A stretch of DNA of 64,000 nt from Selaginella moellendorffii (GCF_000143415.4 NW_003314311.1:967062-1031061); one strand, 5' to 3'; shown: positions 1-10,999, numbered from the stretch's first letter. Made by a program: numbers and translations. Notes: generated by a model not told the origin, from the letters alone.

Positions 1-141
1 AACTGAAACCAAATAGGACCAAGTAGGAGCTGGTACAATAGATGGGAACCTTGGTATGGGAACTTAGCAAAAGCCAAAGCAGTGTTGGTCGGATAGACAA
101 GGTAAGCTGGCAAATTGGACAGGAAAAATTTGTGGCTTACA
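1..141 (+). repeat. 3' end of the chromovirus 5' LTR
   Basis: This stretch aligns with about 6535-6663, including the shared AAACCAAATAGGACCAAGTA and GGAACTTAGCAAAAGCCAA, and ends just before the primer site. The terminal bases are ACA, the usual CA end. The rest of this LTR lies outside the window. Confidence 0.85.
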
Positions 142-144
142 ATT

Positions 145-157
145 TGGTATTAGAGCC
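145..157 (+). other. Primer binding site, initiator-tRNA-Met type
   Basis: TGGTATTAGAGCC differs at one base from the TGGTATCAGAGCC complementary to the 3' end of plant initiator tRNA-Met. It starts three bases after the LTR end, as expected for minus-strand priming. The mismatch is a C-to-T change. Confidence 0.85.
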
Positions 158-281
158 TTTTCCTAAGTTCTAGCAAAGGATAGAGGCGGATTGCTGGGAG
201 ATGGCAAAAACAAGGCATAAATGAACCAAGGCGGAGACGGAACCTCCTCTAGAGCTGGAGCCTCCGATCGAACAAGAGGCT

Positions 282-1410
282 ATGGATGAGGAATCCTTGC
301 ATGAGGAGGACTCCAGTGAGGAAACTTCCAAACAAGAGTCCGGTGGTCAGGTTCGGTCATCCAAGGCTCGATTGGACGTTCTAGAAGGACAATTGGCACA
401 GACCAATGCCCTGCTAGAGACTCTTGTACGCAAGCTAAAGTGTGACAAGAAGTGGAAGAAAAGGCAAAAGATTGTGGATGCTGGCAGTGCAGAAGGTATG
501 GACCCTTTGGTAGGGATTGAGGCAAAACCAAACAAGGTTGAACAAACCAAAGTGGAATCAGTCCCTCAGGCAGTTCCCAAGTACAAACCAAAGCTCCCAC
601 CAGTCTTTAAGGGAATGAACGACTATAAGGTGGTGGAGGATTGGTTTTATGATATGGAGAACTACTTCCGAGCGTTGCGGTTATCGAGCTCGGAGAAGAT
701 CCCATGTGCAAAACCATACTTGGCAGATAATGCTAGACTTGTTCTAAACTCGTGCCTCATCGCAAGACTTGCAAAGGGCAAGTCTTGGTGGAGAACAACA
801 GAGGCTAATGAAGTACCGGTGGCCACTTGGGAAATGATGAAAGCAAGGATTCATGTGACTTACGTTCCTTCGAATACTACTCTGCATCTAAGAGACAAGC
901 TGAGTAGGCTAAAACAGACCGGAACCATTCAGGAGTATGTGAATGGTTTTATGGCAAAGAGGATACTTGTCACGGACATGGGGGATATGGATGCATTCCA
1001 TGCCTTCATATCAGGCTTGCAAACCTAGGCTTGTGGTGAGGTGATGCGTTAGAACCTGACCAACTACAAGGAAGTGTTGGATGTGGCCATCAAAGTGCAT
1101 TTCAACAATAACTTGCGAAAGGGGAACACAACGGGGTCGGGATCCACATTTAACAAAGGGGCTAAACCAAGGGGAACATATAGCAAAGGGAAATTCAAGA
1201 AGAGTTTCTCTAAGAATGAGTCATCGGGGTTTCGAAAAGGCAAATTTGGTGGCCAGCGAGCAAGTACATAAGGGAATCAAGCAAAAAGAGACAAACCCAC
1301 AAATAAAAAGGTTAAATCAGTTAGTAGTGTGGGAAACAACATATGCTACAACTGTAGTGAAGCATGAAGTGGGACACTTTTCGAGGGAATGTCCCTACCT
1401 GAAGAAGGCC
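282..1410 (+). pseudogene. Chromovirus gag (broken)
   Basis: The first part (282-1028) encodes a capsid-like Gag segment with a charged coiled-coil-like N-terminus and the conserved region around WWRTTEA and LSRLKQTGTIQEYV. In-frame TAG codons at 1026 and 1050 interrupt it. The reading then continues through VLDVAIKVHF to a Lys/Gly/Ser-rich tail. A CCHC zinc knuckle lies at about 1340-1395 (CYNCSEA, then a stop and a one-base shift, then HFSREC). Gag would package the element RNA. With these breaks no full protein can be made. Confidence 0.85.
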
Positions 1411-2110
1411 AAAGCCAATATAGCCATTAAATCGGGTGAAATTCAAATTGAGGTATGTGATCTAGTCCCTAGCTCAAAGTTGCTTATTACACGAGCAATT
1501 TTGGTAAAGAGTTGTTCACGACATTTACTAGCCCTCCAAGGGAAGCTCAGAGGTAACTTTGTTAAAATCTTTATTGACATGGGTGCTTCGGATAATTTTG
1601 TAGTCCAGCAAGCCAGACTAATGGTGTAGCGGCTGGGCGAACCAAGGACTATAAATTTTGTTCAAGGTAGCCAAAGCACCGATGAGGTACTTCGACAAGC
1701 AAAAGTCGAAGTAGGGACATGGAAAGTAGACATGAATTTCACCGTGTTAGACATAGCAGGATTTGATGTGATCTTTGGGATGGATTGGGTCAATTGGTTC
1801 GTGGTAGCCCTACATGGACAAGATAGAAACCTTGTGGTACTAGCAAATGCCCAAGGAAAAAGATCCGGGGTGAAGGCCCAGGATCTAAAGGTAGGGCAAT
1901 GCAAGGCCAAAGATTCCTACTTAAACCTGGTGTCCATGAGAGGACAACTCACTAAAGGGACCAAGGCAGCATTTTTGTGCTTACTCTCGATGAAGAGTGG
2001 CAAAAAGACGGGAACAAAAGAAGTATCTTTAGTGATCCAGCGGGTGTTAGACTAATTCCAGGATACCATGCCGAAGGAGCTACCAACGGGGTTGCCCCCC
2101 GCACGACCAA
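1411..2110 (+). pseudogene. Chromovirus aspartic protease region (broken)
   Basis: The active-site loop reads FIDMGASDNF at about 1572-1601, where families of this kind have D-(T/S)-G-A, so the residue after Asp is changed. A second conserved protease segment (FDVIFGMDWV) is at about 1762-1791, in a frame interrupted by a stop at 1627. It would have matured the Gag-Pol polyprotein. Confidence 0.8.
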
Positions 2111-2153
2111 TAGAACATAAGATTGAGTTGGTCGAGGGTGCTGAGGCGGTGGT

Positions 2154-3530
2154 TTGTCCCCCCTATCGTTTGAACAAAAAAGAACTCGAGGAGCTCAAGC
2201 GCCAACTAAGGAGTTGGTGGACAAAGGGTATGTTAGGTTGAGCAAGTCGCCGTATAGGGCGTCGGTGTTATTTGTGAAAAAGAAAGATGGATCTATGGGC
2301 ATGTGCATAGACTACCGGTTGCTCAACAAGTATACAAAGAAGAACAAGTACCTTTTGCCAAGGATTGAGGACCTGTTTGATAGGTTGGAAAAGGCAAAAT
2401 ACTTCTCGAGGATTGACCTAACATCAGGATACTACCAGATCAGGGTAGCAGAGGAAGATGTCGAGAAGACAATCTACCGAACAAGGTATGGGAGCTTTGA
2501 GTTTTTGGAAGGAGAACAAGAAGAAGAAGAAAGAGGCTGAAGCAGCTAAACAAACTAAGCCTAAGCAACCGGACTCCTCTTAGAGTTCTGAGGACGATGA
2601 AGTTTTGCAGCTGCCCCCGGTTGCACAAGTTTCAAAGTTCAAGGCCCTTCGGGCTATGCAATGCACCGGCAATATTTTCAGCGTTGATGAACCACATCTT
2701 TGTACCCAATTTGGATCACTTTGTGGTCATCTATATTGACAATATCCTTATCTATAGCGAAACACTAGAGGAGCATGCCGAACACTTGACAAAGGTGTTT
2801 GAGAAACTAAGGGAACACCAGCTATATACTAAAGAGAGCAAATATGACTTTGCTCAACAAGAGGTAAAATTTCTCGGGCATGTGGTGGGCAAGGACGGGC
2901 TCAAAGTGGACCCTAAAAAGGTCCAAGTGATCCAAGATTAGGAGCAAATATTGAATGTACATGAGTTAAGAGCATTCTTGGGGCTATGCAACTACTACCG
3001 AAAGTTTATCAAACACTATTCGAAAGTAGCCCTACCTTTAACGGACCAAACGGGAAAAGGGAAGATGGTATGGACAGTAAAATGTGAGGTGGCATTTGTC
3101 CACCTCAAAGGGAAGTTGAGGAAGGCTCCCGTGTTGAAGTTACCAAACTTTAGTAAGGACTTTGAGGTAGAAATGGATGCTTCAGACTTTGCATTGGGTA
3201 CAATTTTGAAGCAAAACAACCACCCAGTAACGTTCTTCTCAAAGAAGTTGGACAAGGCTCAACAGAAGTGGCCTGCCCACGAGAAGGATTTGTTTGCGGT
3301 GGTCAAGACGCTTAAGGAGTGGCGACACTGCCTTGGGAGACACTTCAAAGTTTACATAGACAATGTGGCAATGAAACACTTCTTGTCACAGCCCGACCTG
3401 AGAGGGAAACAAGGTCGGTAGGCCAATGCTTTGGCCGAGTTTGATTGCGAGATTCTATACAAGCTTGGGAAGAGTAACATTGTGGTGGATGCACTAAGTC
3501 GAAAAGCGAGCTTGAAGTTGGTGATATTCA
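2154..3530 (+). pseudogene. Chromovirus reverse transcriptase and RNase H (broken)
   Basis: The fingers and palm read [28 protein letters not shown] and [13 protein letters not shown] (2238-2450). A foreign segment of about 137 bp (2508-2644) separates the FEFL motif from PFGLCNAP and shifts the frame. The catalytic box is YIDNILIYS (about 2732-2758) instead of YIDD, so an essential Asp is lost. The RNase H part contains EMDASDFALG and the tether ILYKLGKSNIVVDALSRK. Stops at 2939 and 3419 fall where Trp codons are expected. Confidence 0.9.
2508..2644 (+). other. Foreign insertion inside the RT palm domain
   Basis: These bases lie between two RT motifs that are adjacent in the family. One frame reads as a Lys/Glu-rich then Asp/Glu-rich segment ([15 protein letters not shown] ... 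SSEDDEVLQLPP) with a single TAG. No target duplication or terminal repeat is evident. The composition resembles an acidic or basic gag or nuclear-protein tail, but I do not recognise its source. Confidence 0.6.
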
Positions 3531-4656
3531 ACGCGACAGCAACATTTTGGGATGATGTGCGTACAGCATATGAGAATGATGGTCTAGCACAAGAAGTGTT
3601 GCTAAGGAATCTAGAGGCACAGGAAGCTCACCAGAGAAGTGAGCTGCCAACGGAAGAAAAAATAGGCTATGCGAAACGTAATGGACTCATTTATTACAAG
3701 CAAACGAGGGTGTATGTTCCAGAAGGGGAACTAAGGAAGGTAGCCTTAGAAGAGTGTCATGATGGATCTCTTGTAGGACACGGCAGAGTGCCCAAGACGA
3801 TGGGCTTACTCAAAAGGAAATACCATTGGCCAGATATGGCTAAGGACGTTCAAGACTATATAAAGACATGTTCAACATGTCAGCAGGTCAAAGCCATGAC
3901 TAAGGCTAATGGGGGTTTGTTACAAAGCATCCCAATTCTAGATCGTCCATGGAAATGTCTTACGATGGACTTCATCACGGGACTCCCCCCAAGTGAGGGG
4001 TTTGATGTAATATTCGTGGTGGTGGACCGATTTTCGAAGATGGTACATTTCATACCCACCATAACGGAAGTGGATGCGGAAGGTGTGGTGAAGATGTTTT
4101 TTGAACAAGTGGTTCGAGTGTGGGGAAGGCTAAAGGAGATCATCTCAGATCAAGATAAGATCTTCACCAGCAGGTTTTGGAGAACTCTCCTGGAACAGTA
4201 TCGCACCAAGTTGAAATTCAGCACAACCTATCACCCACAGACAGGTATTGAGTATTAAGTCAAGTTGGATGGCACTAACACTTCTTGACAAATGGACAAA
4301 CGGAAAGGGTTAATAGGCAGTTGGAGGATTATTTGTGATGCTATGTCTCCGGAGACCAGATTGATTGGGTAAGTCATCTGGGACTTGTGAAAATGTGCTA
4401 TAACAACTCACCACACTCAAGTATCAGGGTGAGTCCATGGGAAATTATCAATGGGTGAGCTGTTAAAGGTCCTGTGGAACTTGGTGTGGCGGAGTATCAT
4501 GGAAAGTTACCTGCGGTGGAGGCATTCACGGCGGAAAGACTCAACATTTGGAATTTAGTGAGGGATTCCTTGGAATGGGCTCAACAAAGGCAAACCAAGT
4601 ATGTGAATCAGAAACGTCGGGACGTAGAACTCCAACCTGGGAGAAGGTGTGGCTGA
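3531..4656 (+). pseudogene. Chromovirus integrase (broken)
   Basis: An HHCC zinc-binding region is visible (ECHDGSLVGHGR ... CSTCQQVKA, about 3750-3895). The catalytic core follows with the first Asp in MDFITGLPP (about 3964) and the second in ISDQDKIF (about 4141). Just after HPQT the sequence is interrupted at about 4244-4290 by some 47 extra bases with stops, before NGQTER resumes. Later stops include one at about 4336, where Arg is expected. The core would cut and join element DNA at the target. It is inactive here. Confidence 0.88.
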
Positions 4657-4829
4657 ACACCAAGAACCTAAGGCTACCAAGTGGGATCAGCCAGAAGTTG
4701 ACCCAAAGGTAAGATGCATGTATTCATGGAAGTGAACTGATCTTGAGTTCCTTAAGCAGGTTCGCAAGGCCTTACAAGATTGAGGCATGAATCGGTAAAG
4801 TGGCTTACCGCCTCTGACTTCCTCGAGAG

Positions 4830-5141
4830 ATGGAAAAGATGCACCTAATGTTCCATGTGAACCTACTCAAACCGTGTTTTGAGGATCCCCTTCGCAAGGA
4901 CCAAGTGAGACTTTTACTTAAGGTTATCCAAGGGGAAGAGGAATATGAAGTGGAGGTCATCCTCAATGTGTGCAAGAGCAAGCGACAAGGACACGAGGTG
5001 AGAGAGTTCCATGTGAAGTGGAAAGGATTTCCACACTACGAAGCAACATGGGAACTAGAGGAGAACCTAGTGACCGCGCAAAATCTAGTGGAGGAATTTC
5101 TGCAAGGCAGAACCCTATGTACTTATGCAACGTTCAATTAA
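4830..5141 (+). pseudogene. Integrase C-terminus with chromodomain
   Basis: The frame starts with FHVNLLKPC, the usual integrase C-terminal motif. It then reads a chromodomain at about 4954-5094 with the aromatic cage residues in REFHVKWKGFPHYEATWE. Chromodomains in this family bind histone marks and steer integration to heterochromatin. This is the basis for assigning the element to the chromoviruses. It is cut off from the integrase core by stops near 4654-4740. Confidence 0.9.
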
Positions 5142-5528
5142 AAGCATCCATTTGTGAAGTTGAGCAATGGCATATGTTGGGACCCGAAGGCGTAAGCTAA
5201 TTAACATGGGTTAGCTAGGTCGACCAAGTGTAAAGAACTACACACGACTCCCCATGGGGATGTTGAATCCATAGACGTATTCTATGGAGGTTGGGTTCGA
5301 GTCCCAACCCCCTAGTAAAGCAAAGCTAAGTCCCAACCCCATACTAGGGCGTGGTGGGGTGAGGGGTATAGGGACACCTATATTTCGTTGTCATAGGCTC
5401 TTGGCCAGGGAGGCTAATTTAGGCACATCGCTAAGTGGGGGGATGCCCCCGGAGACATGGTCAACAAGTCGTAGAATAAAAAGAGACGTTTGATGAGGGC
5501 ATTGAACTTCTTCTATGGGTGGTGGAGT

Positions 5529-6663
5529 TGTAAGGAACCAACTCCCCGAGGTGTCATAGGCTAAAGGATCTCTAAAAGCATGATTGAAATGACAAAGAGT
5601 TCATCGGATGGGACCGAGTCTAAGATCGAGTCTAAAACTGACTCTAAGACCGAGTTCAAGATAGAGTCTGGGATCGAGTTCGAGGCCAACTCGGAGACCG
5701 AGTTCGAGGCCGAGTTTGAGATGGAGTTCGAGACAGAGTCCGAGATCAGGTCTGAGATTGGGTCCGAGATCGGGTCCGAGACCGAGTCCGAGGTCGAGTC
5801 TGAAGTCAGGTCCAAGATCAAGTCCGAGATTGAGTCTAAGACCAAGTCCGAAGTCGGGTCCGAGATCTAGTCCGAGAACGAGTCTGAGATCGAGTTTGAG
5901 TACTAATACAGGTTAAGGGGTGAAAGCCCAAAGCATGCGTCTCCCAGGGGGTTCCAAAAGTATAGTAGGGATAATAAGGTCTAGGAACCAGTCTTGAAGG
6001 AACTCTCCAGTGGTGCTTCCAAACTGACTTGAGGTTGAGACTGGGGCCGAGGGGCCTTGGGTGGGAGAGAGCATGGACTTAGGTGGTGCCAGAGGAGCCA
6101 CCCAAGGAAGTGCTCAAGAGCAACTCCCACTCCCAAAAAGGAAACTGACTGTGGTGCTCCTGGCTCATGTGGAGTGGTGCCCCATTTGAGTACCTTGTGG
6201 CTCATTGGTCCTCGCCCTTCCTAGGGGCTTGGGCCTTCCCTTCGGGATGGAAGTCAGGAGGTAGAGGTACCTATACTGGGTCATTAGGCCACGGTGTTTT
6301 GCCTCGGCGTCCCGAAGCAAGTGTTGCACCCAAGGTTTGGGATTTATAGGGTCCTATGATCAAGTCTTGTTGTACCAAGGGATGTTAAGAACCTGGAGGT
6401 TTGGTGTGCTTGGCTGCTTGTGCCTGTGGGGAGTGTAGCCGAACCTTTAGTCTAGTCTAACCCGGGGAGGGGGATTGGGAGAGATTTAGGGATCCGTGGA
6501 AGGATGGCTAATGCTCCGTTGCTCGTGCAGTGAGTAGCTGAAACCAAATAGGACCAAGTAGGAGCTGATACCTTGGCGTGGGAACTTAGCAAAAGCCAAG
6601 GCAATGTTAGTCAGATAGACGAGGTAAGCTAGTGAATTGGACGGGAAAAATTTATAGCTTATA
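5529..6663 (+). repeat. Chromovirus 3' LTR
   Basis: The right boundary is set by alignment to the 5' LTR end (1-141). The left boundary is less certain. The best candidate is TGTAAGGAACC at 5529, preceded by a G-rich GGGTGGTGGAG that could be the polypurine tract. An alternative start is TGTTGGGACCC at 5175. The interval 5142-5528 otherwise holds no gene. Confidence 0.6.
5590..5905 (+). repeat. Imperfect 6/12-bp tandem repeat in the LTR
   Basis: About 300 bp are made of GAGTCYGAG(A/G)(T/C)C-like units with a 6-bp sub-period and many one-base variants. Because the period is a multiple of three and the unit lacks stops, long open frames appear on both strands (Ser/Glu-rich on plus, Ser/Asp-rich on minus). 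These are by-products of the repeat rather than genes. Confidence 0.85.
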
Positions 6664-6904
6664 TCTTCCCACTCAAGGCAATTGTTGGCAACCAATTTTA
6701 GTTATATGATATTATGGCAATGGCTTCTTGCCAGAAGCTTTTATCTGACTTGGCTCCCACCAAGAGGCTATGGGTAGCATTCAGAAGTGTGTGGTTCTTG
6801 TGCTCAACATGAGAAGTGTAACAAGTGGTAACTTGGTGGGAAATTCTAATAGTAAAACAAATATGTTGAAAAACATTATTGAAGTGTTCTTTGACTCCAT
6901 CAAT

Positions 6905-7105
6905 TTATATAGCCTTTAGTCTGCTTTCAAGCTTTGTCTCAATATGGGATTTATAAAATTTAAAAGCTTCAGCAGCTTCACTCTTGTCTTGAAAGAAAAA
7001 GATGCACATCTTCTTGCTGTAATCATCAACAAACGTGATGAAGTGTCTTGCTCCAAAATGGCTTGGGATCTCCATTGGTCCACATAAATCAGAATGGATA
7101 AGCAC
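6905..7105 (-). pseudogene. Copia integrase fragment
   Basis: A 66-residue open stretch carries HSDLCGPM, the first catalytic Asp motif of copia integrases, and the following FITFVDDYSKK block. It ends at a stop, after which conserved integrase residues continue in broken frames. It is a remnant of the element described for 6690-8330. Confidence 0.85.
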
Positions 7106-7303
7106 AAGTGGTAATTTCTATAATGGTGCTTTTCAAGCATACATTGACTCATAAAAAAGGCATCAACAAACTCCCCTTTCAAATCAAGTCCTGTGACCAT
7201 GCCTTTTATATATATTTTCTACATAGCTCTATAGTTGGCATGCCTAAAGTGGCAATGTTATAAAAAGGCATTATTGTTTTTTGCTCTAGTCAAAGGAAGA
7301 TGC

Positions 7304-7561
7304 TCAATATTTACCACATACTATCTTCCAAAAGAAATCTTGTATAAGTTTCCTTGATGCTCCCCATGCAAAAGCTTCGTTCCAGAGGCAATCACAAGCC
7401 CAATGACCATGCTCCCAACACAGTTTGAATTGGTCACAATCAATGCATCTAGATTCACCTACAACTTGAATGATTACTCCCTCATAAGCTCTTAGCAGCT
7501 CCACAACCTTGAAAGCCTTCAATTGCTCCATCTCAAGAGTTTTCCTCATCTCACCCAGCAT
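7304..7561 (-). pseudogene. Copia gag fragment with zinc-knuckle-like motif
   Basis: An 85-residue open stretch contains a degenerate Cys/His cluster (CIDCDQFKLCWEHGHWACDC) like the nucleocapsid knuckle that precedes copia protease. It lies upstream of the integrase fragment in the element's orientation. The knuckle spacing is disturbed. Confidence 0.6.
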
Positions 7562-8318
7562 ATCTATTATAACTGCTTTCAGTTCTTGGCATGTCTCCTA
7601 ATTACACATTGCAACCATGCTCAGCACGTGATATGTTTGCCACATTTAGTTAGTTGCATTTTGCATATATAGCTTGATGAACCTCATGGCTTTGTGCTCT
7701 CTCCTTACATAGCAACAAGGTGTTTATCAATCTGGTGACTGCATTATTGAAGGTGAGATTTAGCTCCCTCATCAACTCTTCTACACACCCTTCTTATTCT
7801 TGTGGCAAAGCTTTATAGAGCCTTACTTTCTACATTGATTCAGGAACCTTATACTCCTTACCTTTTGTAGCCAAATTCGCAAATAGTCAACTTAAACACT
7901 CAATGTGTTTAACATATCACCCTTGTCCTAGAAAACATATGCATCTAGAAATGAATGGATCCTCATGACCTCCATATCACTCTTCTTGCTGTAGGTGTGA
8001 TTTAGCCATTTCCAGACATGGGCTCCTCCTTTTTCCATATCCAGATCCTATGACTCAAGTAGGCAGCCAACAGCCCATTGATTCTTGGTCCTCTAGTCCC
8101 TCAAACTCTTTAAGCCTCCAATCCATGATTGAAAATTGGCTCTAGATCAGAGAAATCCACAATGCCATACACTCCCTAGAACTGAACCCATGCTTCCGTG
8201 AGCTTCATCTAGAGACCAAAATCCTTTCCACTAAAAACAAACAGCTTCAGGCCTTTATCATGCCATGCTGTTTACAGACCCTTCTGAGCAATAGCATGGC
8301 TGAGAGTAAAGGAGTGGA

Positions 8319-8330
8319 GCTCTAATACCA
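8319..8330 (-). other. Copia primer binding site
   Basis: On the minus strand the bases read TGGTATTAGAGC, matching the initiator tRNA-Met primer site typical of plant copia elements. It directly follows a CA end, so the 5' LTR of this relic begins at 8331 on the plus strand (TGTTAGAAAAAACTC) and extends to the right. Confidence 0.8.
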
Positions 8331-10710
8331 TGTTAGAAAAAACTCAAAGGTACAATAGCATGGTCCACATGCCCACTTGAGTTCCAATTTATATCTCAAC
8401 ATGACTCTTCACAGCAAGCTTGGTGAGGCCATGGACAGGGTGCATTGAGCTCATTGAAACTGAGCTTGTGCACGAACCTCTAGAGCTTCATACACAGATC
8501 ACGAATAATATCCAATGTTAATTGTTTCTTGCTCTCTTTCAAGCAAGGAATGATTTAGCTAGAAATGCTTGAATAAGATCACATTAGCATGGAGAAACAC
8601 CACTTTGCTATTGTTTGTTACCTTTACCAGCCTCTTAATGGATCGCCAACTAGGCTCATCCAAGATGTTAAGTCTATTCGTTTTGGCTCACTGCTTCACT
8701 TACATTTTTTCTGTTGTGTTCTACAATGCCGAATATACCATTATTATTACTGCAAATCATGATTAAGCTGCCTCAATAATTAGTAGCAGCTCCCACAATG
8801 CCACACAACTTGCCATCTGAGAATTCAACCATAGTATCTCTTCCATTACTTTCTCTCTCAAATTTTGTGTGCAGAAGAAGCATTAGTTTGTGATTTCATG
8901 ATGCCAGGGAAGGATCTCTTTTGTGCTTGAGTCTCAACAATGGTGGTTTATGTTTTTTGAAATGATAGCTCTAAAATTTCTCATGCACAATCGCATCACT
9001 GGCCTTCCAGTTATAGCTTGTAGTTCAGACTATAGCTCATGGTTCTATCTTGGGTAAGCCAAAGCTCCAACATTTTTCACCATCATATTTATTTTTGCAT
9101 TCCTTGCTTTCCTTACAAATTTCTTAATTTCAGTAAATAAGACGTCAAGTAGCACTATTCTCCCAGGAATTCAACTAAGATCTCCTGGTTCAATTTGGAT
9201 CTAACGGTGTTGCTTGGCACTAGATGCTAAAGGCTTCTTGTTGTGGATGAATCTGGAAAGTAATATAGACTTGCTCAATTTTTATATAAACTTCCCAAGT
9301 TGGTTTGATCATGAGATTGAGATCTGAGCAACTTTAATTCAAATGTGCTGTTGAGAAGTATTCATCTAATTTGGGTTTCTTGACTGATCACTTTCCTTGA
9401 TAGCTGCAAGCAAGGAAACACATTCTTTGGGTGAATGCATAACAAGTTGAAATAACCCTAAAATTACTGATTTTTAATTTTTTACTAAAAAATTAGTTGA
9501 CTTTAATAAAATTTTAAAAAATTTTGATCACTTTTTTGTACTACTATATTATGCATTCACCCCTTTTTTGTTTCTATTCATACTACTCATCACATTTCTT
9601 TATTATTTACCATGCACTTTCTTAAAAGCTAAATGACAAAGTTGAAAAGTTGTTTTACTTTCTAGAAGTCCTAATAATATATATTACTTTGTATAGATCC
9701 AATAATGTTGCAACCCATTATATATACTATTGTAGTCTAGATGTTTAATCACCACATTAATGTTCTAAATAAGATAGTCAATATAAACTTACTAGGCATA
9801 ATTAAGAATAAAGTATTAACTATTTGCTGTGTACTTCAAGTTTATGTCCTTTACAATGACTAAGGTAGGTGTATTACTTGGATTTGGGCTAATAAAATCT
9901 ATGTTGCTTTAGTGGTTACATGATGTTTATGACATTGATAATTTCTTTAGATCTTAGCCAAAATCTCCATATAAAAACTAATTTTCTGATTTAGTGAAAA
10001 GGTTGTGCATGAAAATAATGAAATACCTTATTATATGCTAGTAAAGTTTTTTTTACTAGGGGATAGATGCTATATAATGGATTTGCTTCCTCAATATATA
10101 ATATTTAAGGATGCAGTGGTTGATAATCATAATTATGCAAAGTTTTATTAGAGATAGCATTTTGATTTGGGTGGCTAATTATATTACTAAATTTTAGTAA
10201 CCTCTAAATTATTTAGTTTAAATATCATAATTATTTAAAATTATATGAAAATATTTATGTCATTTCTTAGTGTATTTAATAGAAAATGTAATTTTATAAA
10301 AAAATTAAAATAATAATTCATATAATAGCATATATTTATGATATGAAAGTTGTATACTTAATAGTAATATTTATGTTGCTTAAAGAAATAAATAAATTTA
10401 TTACTCATATTATTAATTTTAAAAAGTTACTAAAACACATATTTTATCAATACTACAATTCTACAACAATGCAAATTAATTAAATTTCTTTCCAAATGAA
10501 AAATCTAATTTCTACCAGAAGTATAACTACCATTGTTAATTGCAAAGATATATTTAATCATGTTATCTGCGGCTCCTCGCCCCAGCATGACATGAAGTTT
10601 TGTCCTTGATGCAAAAGAATTGTCGCTAAGGCACACAATTATATTGTAACTCCAGGTTCAAATGTATTATTATTAAATTTAATCTTTAGTTTTTCTAAAT
10701 TCAACGTCAA
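8331..10710. other. Copia LTR remnant, then A+T-rich gene-free DNA
   Basis: The first few hundred bases should be the copia 5' LTR, but its far end cannot be placed because the other LTR is gone. From about 9440 to 10690 the DNA is very A+T-rich with short homopolymer runs and no protein-like frame. I see no gene or RNA in this interval before the tRNA. Confidence 0.5.
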
Positions 10711-10784
10711 GGCTTATTAGCTCAGTTGGTCAGAGCGTGGTCCTAATAAGGCCAAGGTCGCAGGTTCGAGACCTGCATGGGCCA
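10711..10784 (+). tRNA. tRNA-Ile (anticodon AAU)
   Basis: The 74-base cloverleaf has D-loop TAGCTCAGTTGGTCAGAGC, anticodon loop CTAATAA with AAT, a T-arm CGCAGGTTCGAGACCTGC and discriminator A. The A and B boxes are intact and no intron is present. Acceptor pairs 4 and 5 are G-U because the 5' strand reads GGCTTAT where the 3' strand (ATGGGCC) would pair with GGCCCAT, so two C-to-T changes are tolerated as wobble. The normal Pol III T-run is missing just downstream because an LTR element begins at 10795. A T5 run survives at 16273. Confidence 0.93.
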
Positions 10785-10789
10785 TATTG

Positions 10790-10794
10790 TTTAC
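10790..10794. other. Target-site duplication, left copy (TTTAC)
   Basis: TTTAC immediately precedes the left LTR and is repeated at 16266-16270 directly after the right LTR. A 5-bp duplication is standard for LTR-retrotransposon integrase. Confidence 0.88.
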
Positions 10795-10999
10795 TGAAAA
10801 CTCCTTGAAATCTCTGGACTGGGAGGAAACGTCCACACGAGATCTAAAACTAAAACTAAAACTACACTACGAGATGAGTGCACTTACCTGGTTGTGCCAA
10901 AGCTCACGTCAAGGTTAGGAATACAGTCCTAACCTTGAACCTCTCAAGTTTACTTTCCTAAGCTTGAATCCTTGAGCTTGTCTTTTTCTCCCTTCTCCA
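10795..10999 (-). repeat. 3' LTR (shortened) of the gag-only element
   Basis: It matches 15842-16265 at both ends. It lacks about 190 bp between GTGCCAA and GCTCACGTCAAGG, and also a stretch near 15890-15920 where AAAACT units have been rearranged. Since LTRs are identical at insertion, these deletions came later. Confidence 0.88.

Larger units (their letters stand above)
1..6663 (+). mobile_element. Degenerate Ty3 chromovirus LTR retrotransposon
   Basis: The order is end of 5' LTR, tRNA-iMet-type primer site, gag, CCHC knuckle, aspartic protease, reverse transcriptase, RNase H, integrase, chromodomain and 3' LTR. This order and the terminal chromodomain place it among plant chromoviruses. 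The last ~140 bp of the two LTRs match (1-141 versus about 6535-6663). The 5' LTR starts left of the window. Every domain is broken by stops, frameshifts or small insertions, so the element is dead. Many in-frame stops sit where the family has Trp or Gln (1026, 1050, 2939, 3419), as expected from C-to-T decay of methylated DNA. Its right end abuts copia sequence, so it may have inserted into that older element. Confidence 0.93.
6690..8330 (-). mobile_element. Truncated Ty1/copia retrotransposon relic
   Basis: Read on the minus strand, a primer site at 8319-8330 is followed by decayed gag, a zinc-knuckle-like LCWEHGHWACDC (about 7390-7425) and the start of the copia integrase core (HSDLCGPMEIPSHFGARHF and FVDDYSKKMCIFFF, 6990-7100). 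Faint remains of the later integrase (TTCYTSHVEHKN, SFWQEAIA) reach about 6700. Reverse transcriptase, RNase H and the 3' LTR are missing. The break coincides with the end of the chromovirus LTR. Many stops make all frames non-functional. Confidence 0.85.

Noticed and set aside
5561-5870. Ser/Glu and Ser/Asp-rich open frames on both strands
   Set aside because: Produced by the 12-bp tandem repeat in the LTR, which lacks stop codons. No gene context.
8569-8766. 65-residue plus frame near the copia LTR
   Set aside because: Short, A+T-rich, no start context or homology. It lies in decayed repeat DNA.
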